Shown: positions 36,130 through 47,282 of the stretch, piece after piece
Position numbering within the stretch: the stretch's first letter is position 1
Layout of the letters: each line of letters begins with the position of its first letter
From: Clytia hemisphaerica
Lineage: Eukaryota; Cnidaria; Hydrozoa; Leptothecata; Clytiidae
DNA: 64,000 bases
Direction of reading: 5' to 3'
NCBI GenBank assembly: GCA_902728285.1
Contig: CACVBU010000351.1
Coordinates: forward strand, 1,112,370-1,176,369
The notes under the pieces: generated by a model
What the model was told of the DNA's origin: nothing
Seen by the model: the letters and a program-made list of their open reading frames with translations, nothing else
Database searches by the model: none
Program-made: the position numbers and the translations under genes

Positions 36130-36660
36130 ATCAAAATACCTGATTATATAATTATTATTTTAAGCGGTGATTTCCAGAAATATTATATAGCCAAAAAGGG
36201 CAAATATTTAAAATGAAAGAATGACAAAAAGGAGAATATTTCACAGTAAGAAAACCAGAGAAAATTTTATATATTTTCAAAATGAGATGGAATATTTTGC
36301 ATTATACTTTCAAATATAAAATATATTGTAAGAAATGTAAAAATTTAAAGTAACTTTTGGAGTTTTTTGAAATAATGTACGTGCTAAAAAGTAAAAATCT
36401 TTCAAATCAGGGAAACAATTTCATATTTTCCGACAGAATACAAAAAAAAAAAAAAAATCTCATTTTTATATACTGGGAAACATTTCATAATCTGAAAGAA
36501 TGTCGATAGGAAAAAATTCTCCTAACAGAAGCCATTTTATGATTTCCAAAAGCATGCTGCAAGAGCAAAAAATGTCACATACTTGGAAACAATCAAAATT
36601 TCCAAAAAAATGTCAAAAAAAAAAATAAATTGTCATGCCAGGAAATCACTTGGGTTTTCT
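36130..36660. other. AT-rich non-coding stretch
   Basis: Very AT-rich, with poly-A runs at about 36440 and 36605. No gene is supported. Confidence 0.5.
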
Positions 36661-37310
36661 TCAATTTTTAAATGCATGTGGAAGAAAATGTCAAGTTCAC
36701 GACAAAAGTTTTCCACGTTTTGAATGCACGTGTAAGAAAATTTCCAAATCTATCACAAAAGTTTCCACATTTTAAATGTACATACCGTCAACTGCTTTAG
36801 CTTGAGACAATTGGTCGAAATATGGGACTGTTTGATATCTGGTCTGTATTTTCACTACTAACTTGTTAAATCTCTTTGACAACAAATTTGTTTTGATAAC
36901 TCCACCAAGTTTATCAATCATACTTCCTTTCATAACATGTCACGATAACTTTCACTGATAGCGCCGATTGTAGAATTAGAGAACGCCCGCTGCCTAACCG
37001 CCTATCACCCGATGGGATTAACAAATAACGTGTGTGTAACTTGCTGGGCGAGTGACGTCAAACGCTCCATTTTTTTAATACGCCGTTCATTTACTCAAAT
37101 TAAATGACTTTGGAGGTTCGGTGAAATGGTGGCCAAATTACCGTCCCATGTTTTGTCAGATAGTCCCAAGTTGGAGCAGTTGACGGTAAGAAAATCTCCA
37201 AATTCACGACAAAAGTTTCCACGTTTAAAACACACGTTGCAAAAGATCTCTAAATTCACAACTAAAGTCAAGTTTTAGACGTTTTAAAATGCACGCGGGG
37301 AAGAAAAATT
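36660..37310. repeat. Minisatellite of about 50-60-bp units, split by a MITE
   Basis: About five diverged units containing TTCACGACAAAAGTTTCCAC and a TGCACGTG-type junction lie on both sides of the element at 36785-37186. No coding potential. Confidence 0.7.
36785..37186. repeat. 402-bp TA-flanked element in a minisatellite
   Basis: Ends CCGTCAACTGCTTTAGC / complement of CCGTCAACTGCTCCAAC, TA at 36783-36784 and 37187-37188. Rejoining the flanks recreates the unit junction ..TAAGAAAA seen in the neighbouring minisatellite unit, confirming the boundaries. Confidence 0.85.
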
Positions 37311-37471
37311 TTAATTGTACATGTGAGGTGTTTTCAAATTATTAACATCCATATTCAATGCAATAAACCTTTTACGAAGTATAACATAACATTCTTCATA
37401 TTGGGGCCGTGGTGTTCCGGATCCGGTTATCAGCTTTAAAATTTGAAATTTATAACTGCAACGAGTTTTCC

Positions 37472-39079
37472 TTAACTGTCACTAACCCCAGCAGTTAATT
37501 CATTGTTGATTGTTTCAGCTCGTCTCATCATAGTGTAGCCAGTCACGAGTGGCTCGTCGGGAACTGTAAAAAGATATTTATCCAGCTCAGTTTTGAATTT
37601 CAATTTCTTGCATCCAGTGAGATCCCTCAGACGTTTTGGCAGCGAGTTGAAAAGCCTTGGTCCTTGGACTTTAAAACTTGAGTATATGACTTTTTGCCAG
37701 GGCCCCCTTTTCACTAGTGGTATGTGACATTTTCTTCCTTGTCTGGGATTGGCATAGAACGTGATTGTCCCAGGATTTGGGACAAGCTTCTCAATAATAC
37801 ACCAAGTGTATATGATAATATATCTTTCACGCCTTCTCTGCAGTGAAAAAAGTTTTAATGTTTGTAGTCTTTCCCAATAGTTTTGGTTGTGTAGGTTTTT
37901 AATCCTCCTTGTGAATGATTTTTGGAGATCTTCGATCAGCTGGATCAGATTAATTTCATTGGGTGACCATAGTTGAGAACAGTTGTCGATGTGTGGTATG
38001 ACTAAAGACTGCCAAAGAGTGAGCATGACATCATGTTCTCTTGAGCTGAATGTTCTCAGAATCCAACCAATGAGTATCTGTACTTTTTCTACAATGGTTA
38101 GAATATGTTGGTTGAATTTCGCATCGTCTGACATGGTAACACCAAGATCCCTTGTTGAAGATTTGGTTTGGATTATCTTTCCTTCACCTGTGAAATAACT
38201 GGTGGCTGGTCCGTTTCCATAATGGAGATGCTGGAACTTTTTTCCATTTAACATCATTTTGTTTATGGTCGACCATTGATAAACATTGTTAAGGTCGTTT
38301 TGTAGGTGAAACTGGTCAATGATGTTTTGGATTCCTTTCTTTACTCGTGTGTCATCAGCAAAACTTGCAAGTTCTGCTTTGGTTGTCCCTTCATCAATGT
38401 CTGATATCATGATGATGAAGAATAATGGCCCAAGAACCGATCCTTGAGGTACTCCTGATTGAATTTTTGCCTGGTACGACTTGTGACCGTCTACAAATAC
38501 TATTTGGTTTCTGTCTTGAAGAAATGACTTAATCCATTTAAGTAGTTTGTCTGTTATTCCAATAGATTTCAGTTTTGATAGCAGTATCCTGTGGTCGACT
38601 TTATCAAATGCTTTTGAAAAATCGAGATATACAACATCTACATCCAATCCTTCTTCTAGTTTTGATAGGATACTGTCATAGTGGCTGAGTAATTGACTAA
38701 GGCATGATCGCCCTTCCCGGAAACCATGCTGTGTTGGGTTGAACAAGTCATTGTTGTTGATAAATTCGACTATCTTCTTTCGAACTATTTTTTCAAACAC
38801 CTTGGTGAGATGGGACGTAATTGATACTGGCCTGTAGTTAGATGGCTCTCCTTGATCTCCACCCTTTGATATTGGTGTGATATGATTTCTTTTGTGAATC
38901 TCCTCTGTTACTCCATGGTTCAGACAGTTCCTCCAGAATATTGCGAGTGGCTTAGCAAGTTCTTCTTTGCAATTTTTCAGCAAAATCGCAGGAAATCCAT
39001 CAGGACCTGGAGCAGAGTTTGGTGACAATGTTGAGATTGACATTGCATTCGTTGGGTGCAAACTTTTTTCATATTGCAA
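37472..39079 (-). CDS. LINE reverse transcriptase, jockey/CR1-type (5'-truncated element)
   Basis: 535 codons open on the minus strand. RT blocks are in order: APGPDGFPAILLK (about 23-35), NYRPVSITSHLTKVFE, QHGFREGRSCLSQLL, DVVYLDFSKAFDKVDH, SGVPQGSVLGPLFFI and the catalytic ASFADD. A C-terminal thumb with FNSLPKRLRDLTG follows. It makes cDNA from the element RNA at a nicked target. No apurinic endonuclease domain is present upstream, and the reading frame just before residue 1 is shifted or stopped. This is therefore a 5'-truncated or damaged copy, not a complete LINE. A short 3'-end fragment of a related LINE is at 49240-49470. Confidence 0.88.
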   Translation of the reverse strand: MQYEKSLHPTNAMSISTLSPNSAPGPDGFPAILLKNCKEELAKPLAIFWRNCLNHGVTEEIHKRNHITPISKGGDQGEPSNYRPVSITSHLTKVFEKIVRKKIVEFINNNDLFNPTQHGFREGRSCLSQLLSHYDSILSKLEEGLDVDVVYLDFSKAFDKVDHRILLSKLKSIGITDKLLKWIKSFLQDRNQIVFVDGHKSYQAKIQSGVPQGSVLGPLFFIIMISDIDEGTTKAELASFADDTRVKKGIQNIIDQFHLQNDLNNVYQWSTINKMMLNGKKFQHLHYGNGPATSYFTGEGKIIQTKSSTRDLGVTMSDDAKFNQHILTIVEKVQILIGWILRTFSSREHDVMLTLWQSLVIPHIDNCSQLWSPNEINLIQLIEDLQKSFTRRIKNLHNQNYWERLQTLKLFSLQRRRERYIIIYTWCIIEKLVPNPGTITFYANPRQGRKCHIPLVKRGPWQKVIYSSFKVQGPRLFNSLPKRLRDLTGCKKLKFKTELDKYLFTVPDEPLVTGYTMMRRAETINNELTAGVSDS

Positions 39080-39216
39080 GTATGTAATTTTTCAGGTATA
39101 ACATGGTCAGATTTATTCACAGTCACTTGCCTTCGTATGATTTATGTAAATATACAAACAAAATTGAAGTTAGTTTTTTGTGAAAGTTGATAAAATGTCC
39201 TGTTTTTCCAAGACCA

Positions 39217-39318
39217 AGAGATTGTATCATCTCTCATTCCAGCTCATTCAAGAGATTGTATCATCTCTCATTCCAGCTCATTCAAGAGATTGTATCATCT
39301 CTCATTCCAGCTCATTCC
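39217..39318. repeat. 34-bp tandem repeat, three copies
   Basis: Three nearly perfect copies of a 34-bp unit starting AGAGATTGTATCATCTCTC. Each contains a GAGAT..ATCTC mini-hairpin. It lies between the two LINEs. Confidence 0.9.
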
Positions 39319-39465
39319 AAACCAACAGAATGTAAACGAAACATCAAATCCAGAAAGGAATATTAAGAAAAGTTGACTGTCGACCATTCCTTGTGACAAT
39401 CGTACAAAAATCATGATCCAATTCAACTCATCAAAGCATAAAAACCAAACCATATAAACCAAAGC

Positions 39466-42400
39466 GGGGACGAAATCTTCACATCGGTCTGGGGCGCCTG
39501 TGCTGAAAAGCCGGGTGTCCCAGCAAGAGGGAGCAAGTCCTTTGTCTTTCAGGAATAACATAACAGAAAGACAAGGACCATGATGAATTGAACCTCTGTC
39601 AAGCTGTCCACCCCTACACGACGTTGCGTTCGCCAGGAATGATTGTCACGCTGCTCTCGTTTCTGCCACGTTTCATCTGGGTTTGGTCATATCAGCTACA
39701 AATTTGAAGGTGTCGCGAACCATCAAATTTTAATGAAGAAAGCGAGAAAAAATAACATCCATATTGCATCACAGAACGTGAGAGGACTTAAGTCAAACGA
39801 TAAAATCAACGAACTTTCCACTTCAATCGCTCAAAGAGGATACTTCGCAGTGTGTTTACAGGAGACCTGGAGAAGTAGTATAGAAAACATCGATCACAAA
39901 GGTATTCGTTTTCTCTTTAACGGACTTGAAAAACACCAACATCGAAGTCGCCGTGGTGAGCAAGGTGTTGGGATCGCTTTAAATCCGGACGCATTAACAG
40001 CCTGGAAAGCCGCAGGCTCTGTAATCTACAACGAATTTGGTGCCCGAATCATTGCTATTCGTTTAAAAACTAAAGTTAACAGCATTTTCCTGATATCAGC
40101 TTATGCTCCTGTCGGGGTAGCTGATGATAATGTATGGGAAGACTTTTTGATAAAGTTAGACTCTTGTATAAGCAAAAAACATCGAGACGACGTTTTAGTC
40201 ATCGGTTGTGACTCAAATTCAAGTATGGGCATCTCCCAACGTAACGAAATACATCAGTCTGAATTGAACTCTATCGGAAAATTTGGACTTAAACACAGAA
40301 ACAACGCTGGTATTCGATTTTCAACCTACCTCGAAACCAACAGTCTAGTGGCTCTCACGACGTATTTCCAGAAAAACGATTACGTAACGTGGACACACCC
40401 CCGTTCCAAACTGCCACATCAAATTGATCACTTCATCACCAGTAAAAGTTTTTTCAACCGATGTACCGATGCTGGAGTTACGACACCCCTCATTGATAGT
40501 GACCACCGTGCTGTTTTTGTCAAATTGCGTATACACTTGAATTTCTCTAAACGTTTCACTCGACGCCAAAGAGTGGCACGTCTCGATCAAAAACTTCTGC
40601 TTAAACCTCGAATTAAGAACATGTACTGTGAACGAGTCAACAACTTGTATCTGGAGTCAGACGATACCGATAGCTATTCTAAACTTGAACGATCTATGGA
40701 GCTTGCTGCTCTTACCACACTTCCTAAAACCATTCGACAACAACCTGGATGGTTCGCTTCCAATCAAACTCGACTAAATCAGTTAATTAAAGAGAGAAAC
40801 ACTGCTGTATCTCTTAAAATCCGAAAACCCACGAGGCATTCTAATGACCGCTTGAAAAAGGCCAGAAAACAATTGAAAGGAGAAATTGCTCGATCTAAAA
40901 ACAAATGGATACTTGACATATGTAAAGATATAAACAATCCTGGGTCAGGGTCGAAAGTTTACTGGGATAAAGTAAAGTTACTTAGAAAAGGACTAAATAA
41001 ACCAAAAGTTTCATCCGAAAAAATGATGAAAAAGTCAGATGGATCGAAATGTGTCAACGCCGAAGAAAACGCTGAGGTGTTTCGAGACCACTTTCAAAAA
41101 TTGTATGAACGTGAACCAATCTACGATACAACTGTCATTGAACTGCTCGAACGACAACCAGTGTTTGAAGGTGTCGATCATGATCCTACAGATGATGAGA
41201 TTACTAAAGCAACACAATCACTTAAGAATAACGCCCCAGGAGAATCCGGTTTAACTCCTCTAATGTTCAAATCTTTAATTGCACTCCCAGAGACCTTTAC
41301 TATTCTGAAACAATTTGTATTAGAATTTTGGAACACTGAGAAACCACCAGACCAATGGAATGTCGGATTACTAAAAGTTTTACCCAAAAAAGGTGATCTG
41401 AGTTTACCTGGTAACTACCGTGGTATCATGTTACTGGAAATAGCCTATAAAATCGTAGCCAAAATTGTTCATCAGAGACTTACGCCGATATCCGAAAGCC
41501 TGGACCATGAAACACAGTGCGGATTTCGCCCAGGAAGAGGATGCACAGACGCTATTTTTACTGTTAAACTTGCATTGAAAAAGAGACGCGAACACAACCA
41601 GCAAACGTGGGTTTTATTTCTAGACCTAGTAAAAGCCTTTGATCGTGTTCCGCGTGATCTTCTCTGGCTAGTTCTCGAACGATTTGGCGTACCGCCAAAA
41701 TTACTAAGTGTTATCAAAGCACTTCATCACACCATTCAAGTGAAATTTACTGTCGATTCCATATCACACATCCTTGATTGTAAAATCGGAGTGAAACAAG
41801 GTGATGTACTCGGCCCAATACTCTTTTCGATGTACATTGCTGCTATTATGATTACATGGAGGCAAACTCGCAACCACCCACAATGCATCTTTCGTACCAA
41901 AAAGGATTTCGTACTAACTGGCAGGAGACCATACACAAAAGGTGATGACTTCGAACTAGGAGATTCAGAATACGCTGATGATACAGCCGCCTTATTCGAT
42001 TCAAGAGAAAGTTTAACAACTGATGCCCCTGTTATAAATACTCATTTCGACAGATTCGGCATGGAGATACATGCTGGAATTCGTGCCCTTCATGACAAAG
42101 CTTCAAAAACCGAAGTATTATTTGTTTCACGCCGCAATGCACAACCGATTGAATGTGACCGTGATGACGTAAATCTCAATGATGAAAAATTCTTCCCTGT
42201 CGTAGATAGATTTACCTATCTTGGATCTGTTATCACTGGCGATTGTTCCGATCGAGAAGATGTGCTACTTCGAGTTAAAAAAGCGGGAAATATGTTTGGT
42301 TCGTTGAAGAAATGTATCTTCGGAAATGTAAAATTAAATTTGAAAGTGAAAGGGAAGGTTTATGAATCCCTTATATTGTCGATCCTACTTTATGGATCAG

Positions 42401-42901
42401 AATCTTGGTGTCTGACAGAGGAGTTATATCGATGGTTGCGCTCCTTTCACAATAGATGTGTAAGAGCTATGTGTGGAGTAAATATGATTGATGTTTTTGA
42501 AAAGCATATTTCGAATGAGAATTTGTTTAATCGTCTTGATGTCAAATGTATCGATTCTTATATTGTTAAAAGGCAGTTAAGATGGGCTGGCCATGTTGTA
42601 CGCATGGATATGAATCGTCTACCAAGGAAAATGATTTCGTCGTTGGTCAGTGAAAAACGACCGCGGGGTTCTCCCGAAATGACTTACGGTCGCTCTTTGT
42701 TTAAAGCTCTTAAAAAGGCTAATATTGATAAAGACAACTGGTATAATCTCGCTATGGACAGGAACAACTGGAGAGATGCTTGCAATATAATTTCTTGATT
42801 TTTTTCTTTACCTAGCAGCGCAATGAATATCCTAAATTTGTTAGTTTTTTTTCCTAACAATTTTTAGGCCAATTCCCCTTAGGGGATGGTACAATTTATT
42901 T
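39466..42901 (+). mobile_element. Full-length RTE-like LINE with 14-bp target duplication
   Basis: The element is bounded by ATATAAACCAAAGC at 39452-39465 and again at 42902-42915, a 14-bp target-site duplication. The GC-richer 5' region (39466-39732) precedes a single long open frame. The 3' UTR has a CCCCTTAGGGG hairpin near 42875 and an AT-rich end. Intact frame plus a perfect duplication suggest a recent insertion. Confidence 0.85.
39733..42798 (+). CDS. LINE polyprotein: AP endonuclease plus reverse transcriptase (RTE-like)
   Basis: 1021 residues from the ATG at 39733 (the frame is open further upstream but without another good start). The N-terminal endonuclease shows ASQNVRGLKS, LQETW (catalytic Glu), SAYAP, GCDSNS, a late LPHQIDHF and SDHRAV. 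The RT follows: LKVLPKKGDLSLPGNYRGI, QCGFRPGRGCTDAIF, LFLDLVKAFDRVPRDL, GVKQGDVLGPILF and catalytic EYADD near residue 747. The C-terminus has LYGSESWCLT and RQLRWAGHVVRM, typical of RTE-like elements often annotated as craniofacial development protein 2. The protein nicks target DNA and primes cDNA synthesis in the nucleus. All catalytic motifs appear intact and no stop interrupts it. Confidence 0.93.
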   Translation: MKKARKNNIHIASQNVRGLKSNDKINELSTSIAQRGYFAVCLQETWRSSIENIDHKGIRFLFNGLEKHQHRSRRGEQGVGIALNPDALTAWKAAGSVIYNEFGARIIAIRLKTKVNSIFLISAYAPVGVADDNVWEDFLIKLDSCISKKHRDDVLVIGCDSNSSMGISQRNEIHQSELNSIGKFGLKHRNNAGIRFSTYLETNSLVALTTYFQKNDYVTWTHPRSKLPHQIDHFITSKSFFNRCTDAGVTTPLIDSDHRAVFVKLRIHLNFSKRFTRRQRVARLDQKLLLKPRIKNMYCERVNNLYLESDDTDSYSKLERSMELAALTTLPKTIRQQPGWFASNQTRLNQLIKERNTAVSLKIRKPTRHSNDRLKKARKQLKGEIARSKNKWILDICKDINNPGSGSKVYWDKVKLLRKGLNKPKVSSEKMMKKSDGSKCVNAEENAEVFRDHFQKLYEREPIYDTTVIELLERQPVFEGVDHDPTDDEITKATQSLKNNAPGESGLTPLMFKSLIALPETFTILKQFVLEFWNTEKPPDQWNVGLLKVLPKKGDLSLPGNYRGIMLLEIAYKIVAKIVHQRLTPISESLDHETQCGFRPGRGCTDAIFTVKLALKKRREHNQQTWVLFLDLVKAFDRVPRDLLWLVLERFGVPPKLLSVIKALHHTIQVKFTVDSISHILDCKIGVKQGDVLGPILFSMYIAAIMITWRQTRNHPQCIFRTKKDFVLTGRRPYTKGDDFELGDSEYADDTAALFDSRESLTTDAPVINTHFDRFGMEIHAGIRALHDKASKTEVLFVSRRNAQPIECDRDDVNLNDEKFFPVVDRFTYLGSVITGDCSDREDVLLRVKKAGNMFGSLKKCIFGNVKLNLKVKGKVYESLILSILLYGSESWCLTEELYRWLRSFHNRCVRAMCGVNMIDVFEKHISNENLFNRLDVKCIDSYIVKRQLRWAGHVVRMDMNRLPRKMISSLVSEKRPRGSPEMTYGRSLFKALKKANIDKDNWYNLAMDRNNWRDACNIIS

Positions 42902-43039
42902 ATATAAACCAAAGCAAAGAAAAGAAGTGAAAGAGCAAAAGTTGTTGTCTATTTTCTGCCATCTTTGTTTTGACAGTCCGATCAACAATACGCTTCTAAA
43001 ACGGCTGTATGAAGTTAGATACCTTACAAAATTCGACCT

Positions 43040-43500
43040 TTCAATTGGATGGTTCAATTTGACAATTCGACCCTTCAATTTGACAAATCGACCCTTCAAT
43101 TTGACAAATCGACCCTTCAATTTGACAAATCGACCCTTCAATTTGACAAATCGAACCTTCAATTTGACAAATCGACCCTTCAATTTGACAAATCGACCCT
43201 TCAATTTGACAAATCGACCCTTCAATTTGACAAATCGAACCTTCAATTTGACAAATCGACCCTTCAATTTGTCAATTCGACCCTTCAATTTGACAAATCG
43301 ACCCTATTTGACAAATTGATCCTTCAATTTGACGGTCGGCTTGTCAATTTAACAAATCGATCCTTCAATTTGTCAATTTGACCCTTCAATTTGACAGTCG
43401 GCTTGTCAATTTGACAAATCGACCCTTAAATTTGATGGTCAGCTTGTCAATTTGACAAATCGACCCTTCAATTTGACAAATCGACTCTTCAATTTGACGC
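43040..43500. repeat. Left-arm 21-bp minisatellite
   Basis: Units of CCCTTCAATTTGACAAATCG plus A, with variants TCAATTCGA and a longer GACGGTCGGCTTGTCAATTTG form. Open frames in several phases are by-products of the 21-bp (multiple of 3) period. Confidence 0.92.
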
Positions 43501-43604
43501 TAGTCCCAGTCCCTCTTTCAAAGAGATTTAATCTGTAAAATGGGCTAGTTCTCCATGTATCTTGCCTATTAGATTAAGGAGATAATGCTTTTTATGTATT
43601 TTTC

Positions 43605-44625
43605 TTATTCCCCATAGTCCCTCTTTCCCCATATTCCCTCTCTCCCCATATTCCCTCTTTCCCCATGTTCCCTCTCTCCCCATATTCCCTTTCTCCCCAT
43701 ATTCCCTCTCTCCCCATATTCCCGTATTCCCATATTCCCTTTCTCCCCATATTCCCATATTCCCGTATTCCCTTTCTTCCCATATTCCCTCTCTTCCCAT
43801 ATTCCCTCTATCCCTATATTCCCTTTATTCCCATATTCCCTCTCTACCCATATTCCCTCTCTCCTCATATTCCCGTATTCCCATATTCCCTTTCTCCCCA
43901 TATTCCCATAATCCCGTATTCCCTTTTACCCATATTCCCTCTCTTCCCATATTCCCTCTATCCCCATATTCCCTTTATTCCCATATTCCCTCACTACCCA
44001 TATTCCCTCACTCCCCATATTCTCGCATTCCCATATTCCCTCTCTCCCCATATTCCCTTTCTTCCCATATTCCCTATCTCCCCATATTCCCATATTCCTT
44101 TATTCCCTTTCTCCCCGAATTCCCTCTCTCCCCATATTCCTTTATTTCCTTTCTCCCCATATTTGCGTATTCCCTTTCTCTCCATATTCCCATATTTCCT
44201 TTCTCCCCATATTCCCATATTCCCGTATTCCCTTTCTCCCCATATTCCCATATTCCCGTATTCCCTTTCTCCCCATATTCCCATATTCCCGTATTCCCTT
44301 TCTCCCCATGTTCCCGTATTTCCTTTCTCCCCATATTCCCTGTCTCCCCATATTCTCATTTTTCCGTATTCCCTTTCTCCCCATATTTCCTGTCTCCCCA
44401 TATTACCGTATTCTCATATTCCCTTTCTCCCCATATTCCCTGTCTCCCCATATTCCCATATTCCCGTATTCCCTTTCTCCCCATATTTCCGTATTCCCAT
44501 ATTCCCTTTCTCCCCATATTCCCATATTCCCGTATTCCCATATTCCCGTATTCCCTTTCTCCCCATATTCCTATACTCCCTTTCTCCTCATATTCCCATT
44601 TTCCCTTTAATCCCGTATTAAGGGA
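43605..44625. repeat. Left-arm CCCATATTCCC minisatellite
   Basis: About 1 kb of diverged short units mixing CCCCATATTCCC, CCCTTTCT, CCCTCTCT and CCCGTATT. It is strand-asymmetric (pyrimidine-rich plus strand). Long open frames on both strands result from the repetition and are not genes. Confidence 0.92.
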
Positions 44626-44629
44626 ATAC

Positions 44630-45893
44630 ACAATATTACCAGCTGATATTACTCGTGTTATGCATAAGTGTTAAAATTGCTTTAAAAAAATACAGTCCAC
44701 CCCATCTCCCTCGAATCAGAGCTCAAATCAGCCTTGTTTCAAATAAGGAACCAGCATTGCTTCCCCGAATCGGGAGAATAGGATTAAAATTTTAATCACA
44801 ATATCAGAAAAATTGAGTTCTAGAGGAAATACTCCAAGAAGGGACCAAGAAAATCATTCGAGTTACGGAAGTTCGAGTACGAGTAAGCAAGCCTTAACGT
44901 ACAAGATGAAAAACTACAACTAAAGATCGCGATAGGAAAAATCAAATAATTTCGCGAGATAAACTTTCGCGAAACAATGATTTTAGATTTTTCGCGAGAC
45001 AAACTTTTCCGAAAGGGTAAAATTCGCGAAATTCGCAAAGGTTTATCTTGCGAAAGTTAACCCGAATAAAGTACTCTTAAAATCAGAAAGACATTTGCAA
45101 ACCTTTAATTTTTTTTTTTTTACAAAAAATTCAAAATAAGCCTTGAAAATTACTTAACCCAAGCCTTAAAAAGTACAATATGTAGAGCGAGTTGTACTTT
45201 TGTAGACAAAAGAGTTCATAATTTCAACTTAGGTTTTCAGTTATTTGGTATTTAATTGTTACATTGAAACAAAAATATTATTAAAATTACTTTTTCAAAG
45301 TAGTTTTATGCTCATTTTATTTCTAACGAAAATGGAACCTTTTATCGATTTTTAAGCACTGTCGTGACATTGTTCGTAAGAAAAACCATCTTGGAAAATG
45401 CTCGCAGTATCACTTTTTAATGGATTTAACTTACTTCGAAGATAGTTGTTTCATTGAAAGCCTAAAATGAGCCATAATATGTTTTTGTTACCAGGCTTTA
45501 TCAAGCATGTAAAATTACAATGCAATCGTGTCAAGATAAGGATAAATACAATAACTAGAAAAGACTCCATGGTAAAATAACTACATTGTAGCCAAAACAC
45601 AAGGTCTAATCTCTATTAAAATGTATCGATTGAGAATTTAATTTCAGATTTAGGGGGTTCTAATATGGAAAAAATATTCAATTTTGACTGCATTTAAGTG
45701 TCATCATTTATGACATAATTGTCAATAATGGCATAGATATGAAAAAAAGTTGGAATATTTTAACTTTATTCTGGTCGACAATCTATTAGCTCTGTATTAA
45801 AATCATTTTTCGGCACTTAAGAAACTTTTTGTGACCACAGAAAAGGCATTAATGCGTACAATGGTACTTTTTAAGGCTTGTTTACTGGTAATA
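44630..45893. other. Left interior of the foldback element
   Basis: AT-rich, no gene. Diverged TTTCGCGAGA / TTTCGCGAA words lie at about 44935-45065, possibly a decayed TTTCGCG-type MITE. Confidence 0.5.
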
Positions 45894-47132
45894 CCTTATA
45901 GGTACTAATTTTAGCGCGTACTAATTTTTTGCGCAGAGGCCCAAAAATGCGCGATATTAAATACCGAAATTATGCACAGTCAGGAAGTGAGAGAAAAGTA
46001 ATACCACATTTTAAAAGAAAGTGGCATTTATCTTTAAAAAGTTCTTTATTTTTGTTTATATGCATAGAAAAGAGAGGCCTTTGTGCGCGAAAATTAATAC
46101 CGATAATCTGAAGACAATTAGACTAGTAACTAGCCGTTGTATTTCGCTGCAGCCCCGCTTGCAACACGCACACTACGTTCGCTGAATACAGAAACCTCTC
46201 ATTCCCGTGGCGTTTTTCTTAAAGCCGCGCGCATCACTTTATAAGCACATTTCCCGCGTTTTGTGTCTCAGGAAAACCAGACGCTTGCTAGTCTATAAGA
46301 CAATTGGCTGCTGCACGAAAATCTTTTTTTCTTGATGCGCGAAAATTAGGGTTGGTGTAATTTAAGATGCACGATCTAACGATTTACGATTCACGATGCG
46401 CGATCCATGCATAAAGTATGCTGATTATTCCTAATAATTATCATAAAACATAAATTATATAACATAATTCTAAAACAATGGCATAATATTTTCTCGCTTT
46501 TGTTCACCACAGTAAATTTATCCAAAAAAAAGAAATAAATAAGCAATGGAACTACGAATAATTACGACCGTAAAATTATGAAAAAAATAACTTGCATAAT
46601 CTTACAATAGAAAGAAAGTGAAAGTAATAAACAATGCACAAGAAACATTTTTGCTCTCAGTTTTAACAATCAATAATCGAATATAGGAATTTCCTTCTTA
46701 AAGCAAATAAAAGAATATATTGGAGAACAATATGTTTTGCGGACCGTAATGTACGAAGCAAAAAACGGATGCTCTATTATGAGAAAGAATTTTCTTTCGG
46801 TAAACAATTTCCCTATATTGATTCAAGTTATGAAATAGAGAGAGAGTACAGAAGGTGAATGCACGTGGCTTTCACTTTCTTTTTTAATCTATAAAAACGC
46901 ACAGCTGAAAGCTTTTTTAAATATAATTTGTATAATCTTACATAAATTATGTTTTTAAAAATAATTGAGTTTCAGCGAATGAAAGTTTGTAAATTGCCTA
47001 AATATTTTATCATGATTAGTATAATTACGCATGAATTAACATATTTTATGCACGGATCGCGAATCGTGCATCGTAAATCGTTAGATCGTGCATCTTAAAT
47101 TACACCAACCCCGAAAATTAGTACTATTAAGG
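45894..47132. repeat. TA-flanked element nested in the foldback interior
   Basis: Ends CCTTATAGGTACTAATTTT and complement of CCTTAATAGTACTAATTTT, TA on both sides (45892-45893 and 47133-47134). It has been split near its right end by the Mutator-like element at 46349. Confidence 0.75.
46349..47111. repeat. 763-bp Mutator-like (MULE) non-autonomous element
   Basis: Terminal inverted repeats of about 70 bp start GGGTTGGTGTAATTTAAGAT and continue with GCACGATCTAACGATTTACG. CGAAAATTA is duplicated at 46340-46348 and 47112-47120. Long TIRs plus a 9-bp duplication are the hallmark of Mutator-like elements. The interior is AT-rich with no transposase. Confidence 0.85.
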
Positions 47133-47282
47133 TAGAGTAATTTAGGAAATTTTCACCGTGCCAACACATTTGCTCGTATTAAGGAGAGGTTTGAGTAAAG
47201 TTTTCATTCACCGAGCGGAAAAAATTCTAAAAATAGAATTGGTCGCAGAGATCTCGTAGACACTGTTTGATTTCCATAATAT

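Noticed and set aside
42896-43381. Repeat frames such as FNLTNRP and KLKGRFV
   Set aside because: The 21-bp period is a multiple of three and keeps frames open by chance on both strands.
43665-44621. 318-codon open frame of Pro/Ser/Ile/Phe repeats, and similar frames at 47204-47845
   Set aside because: They are translations of the minisatellite and are open on both strands and in several phases; there is no start context or domain.
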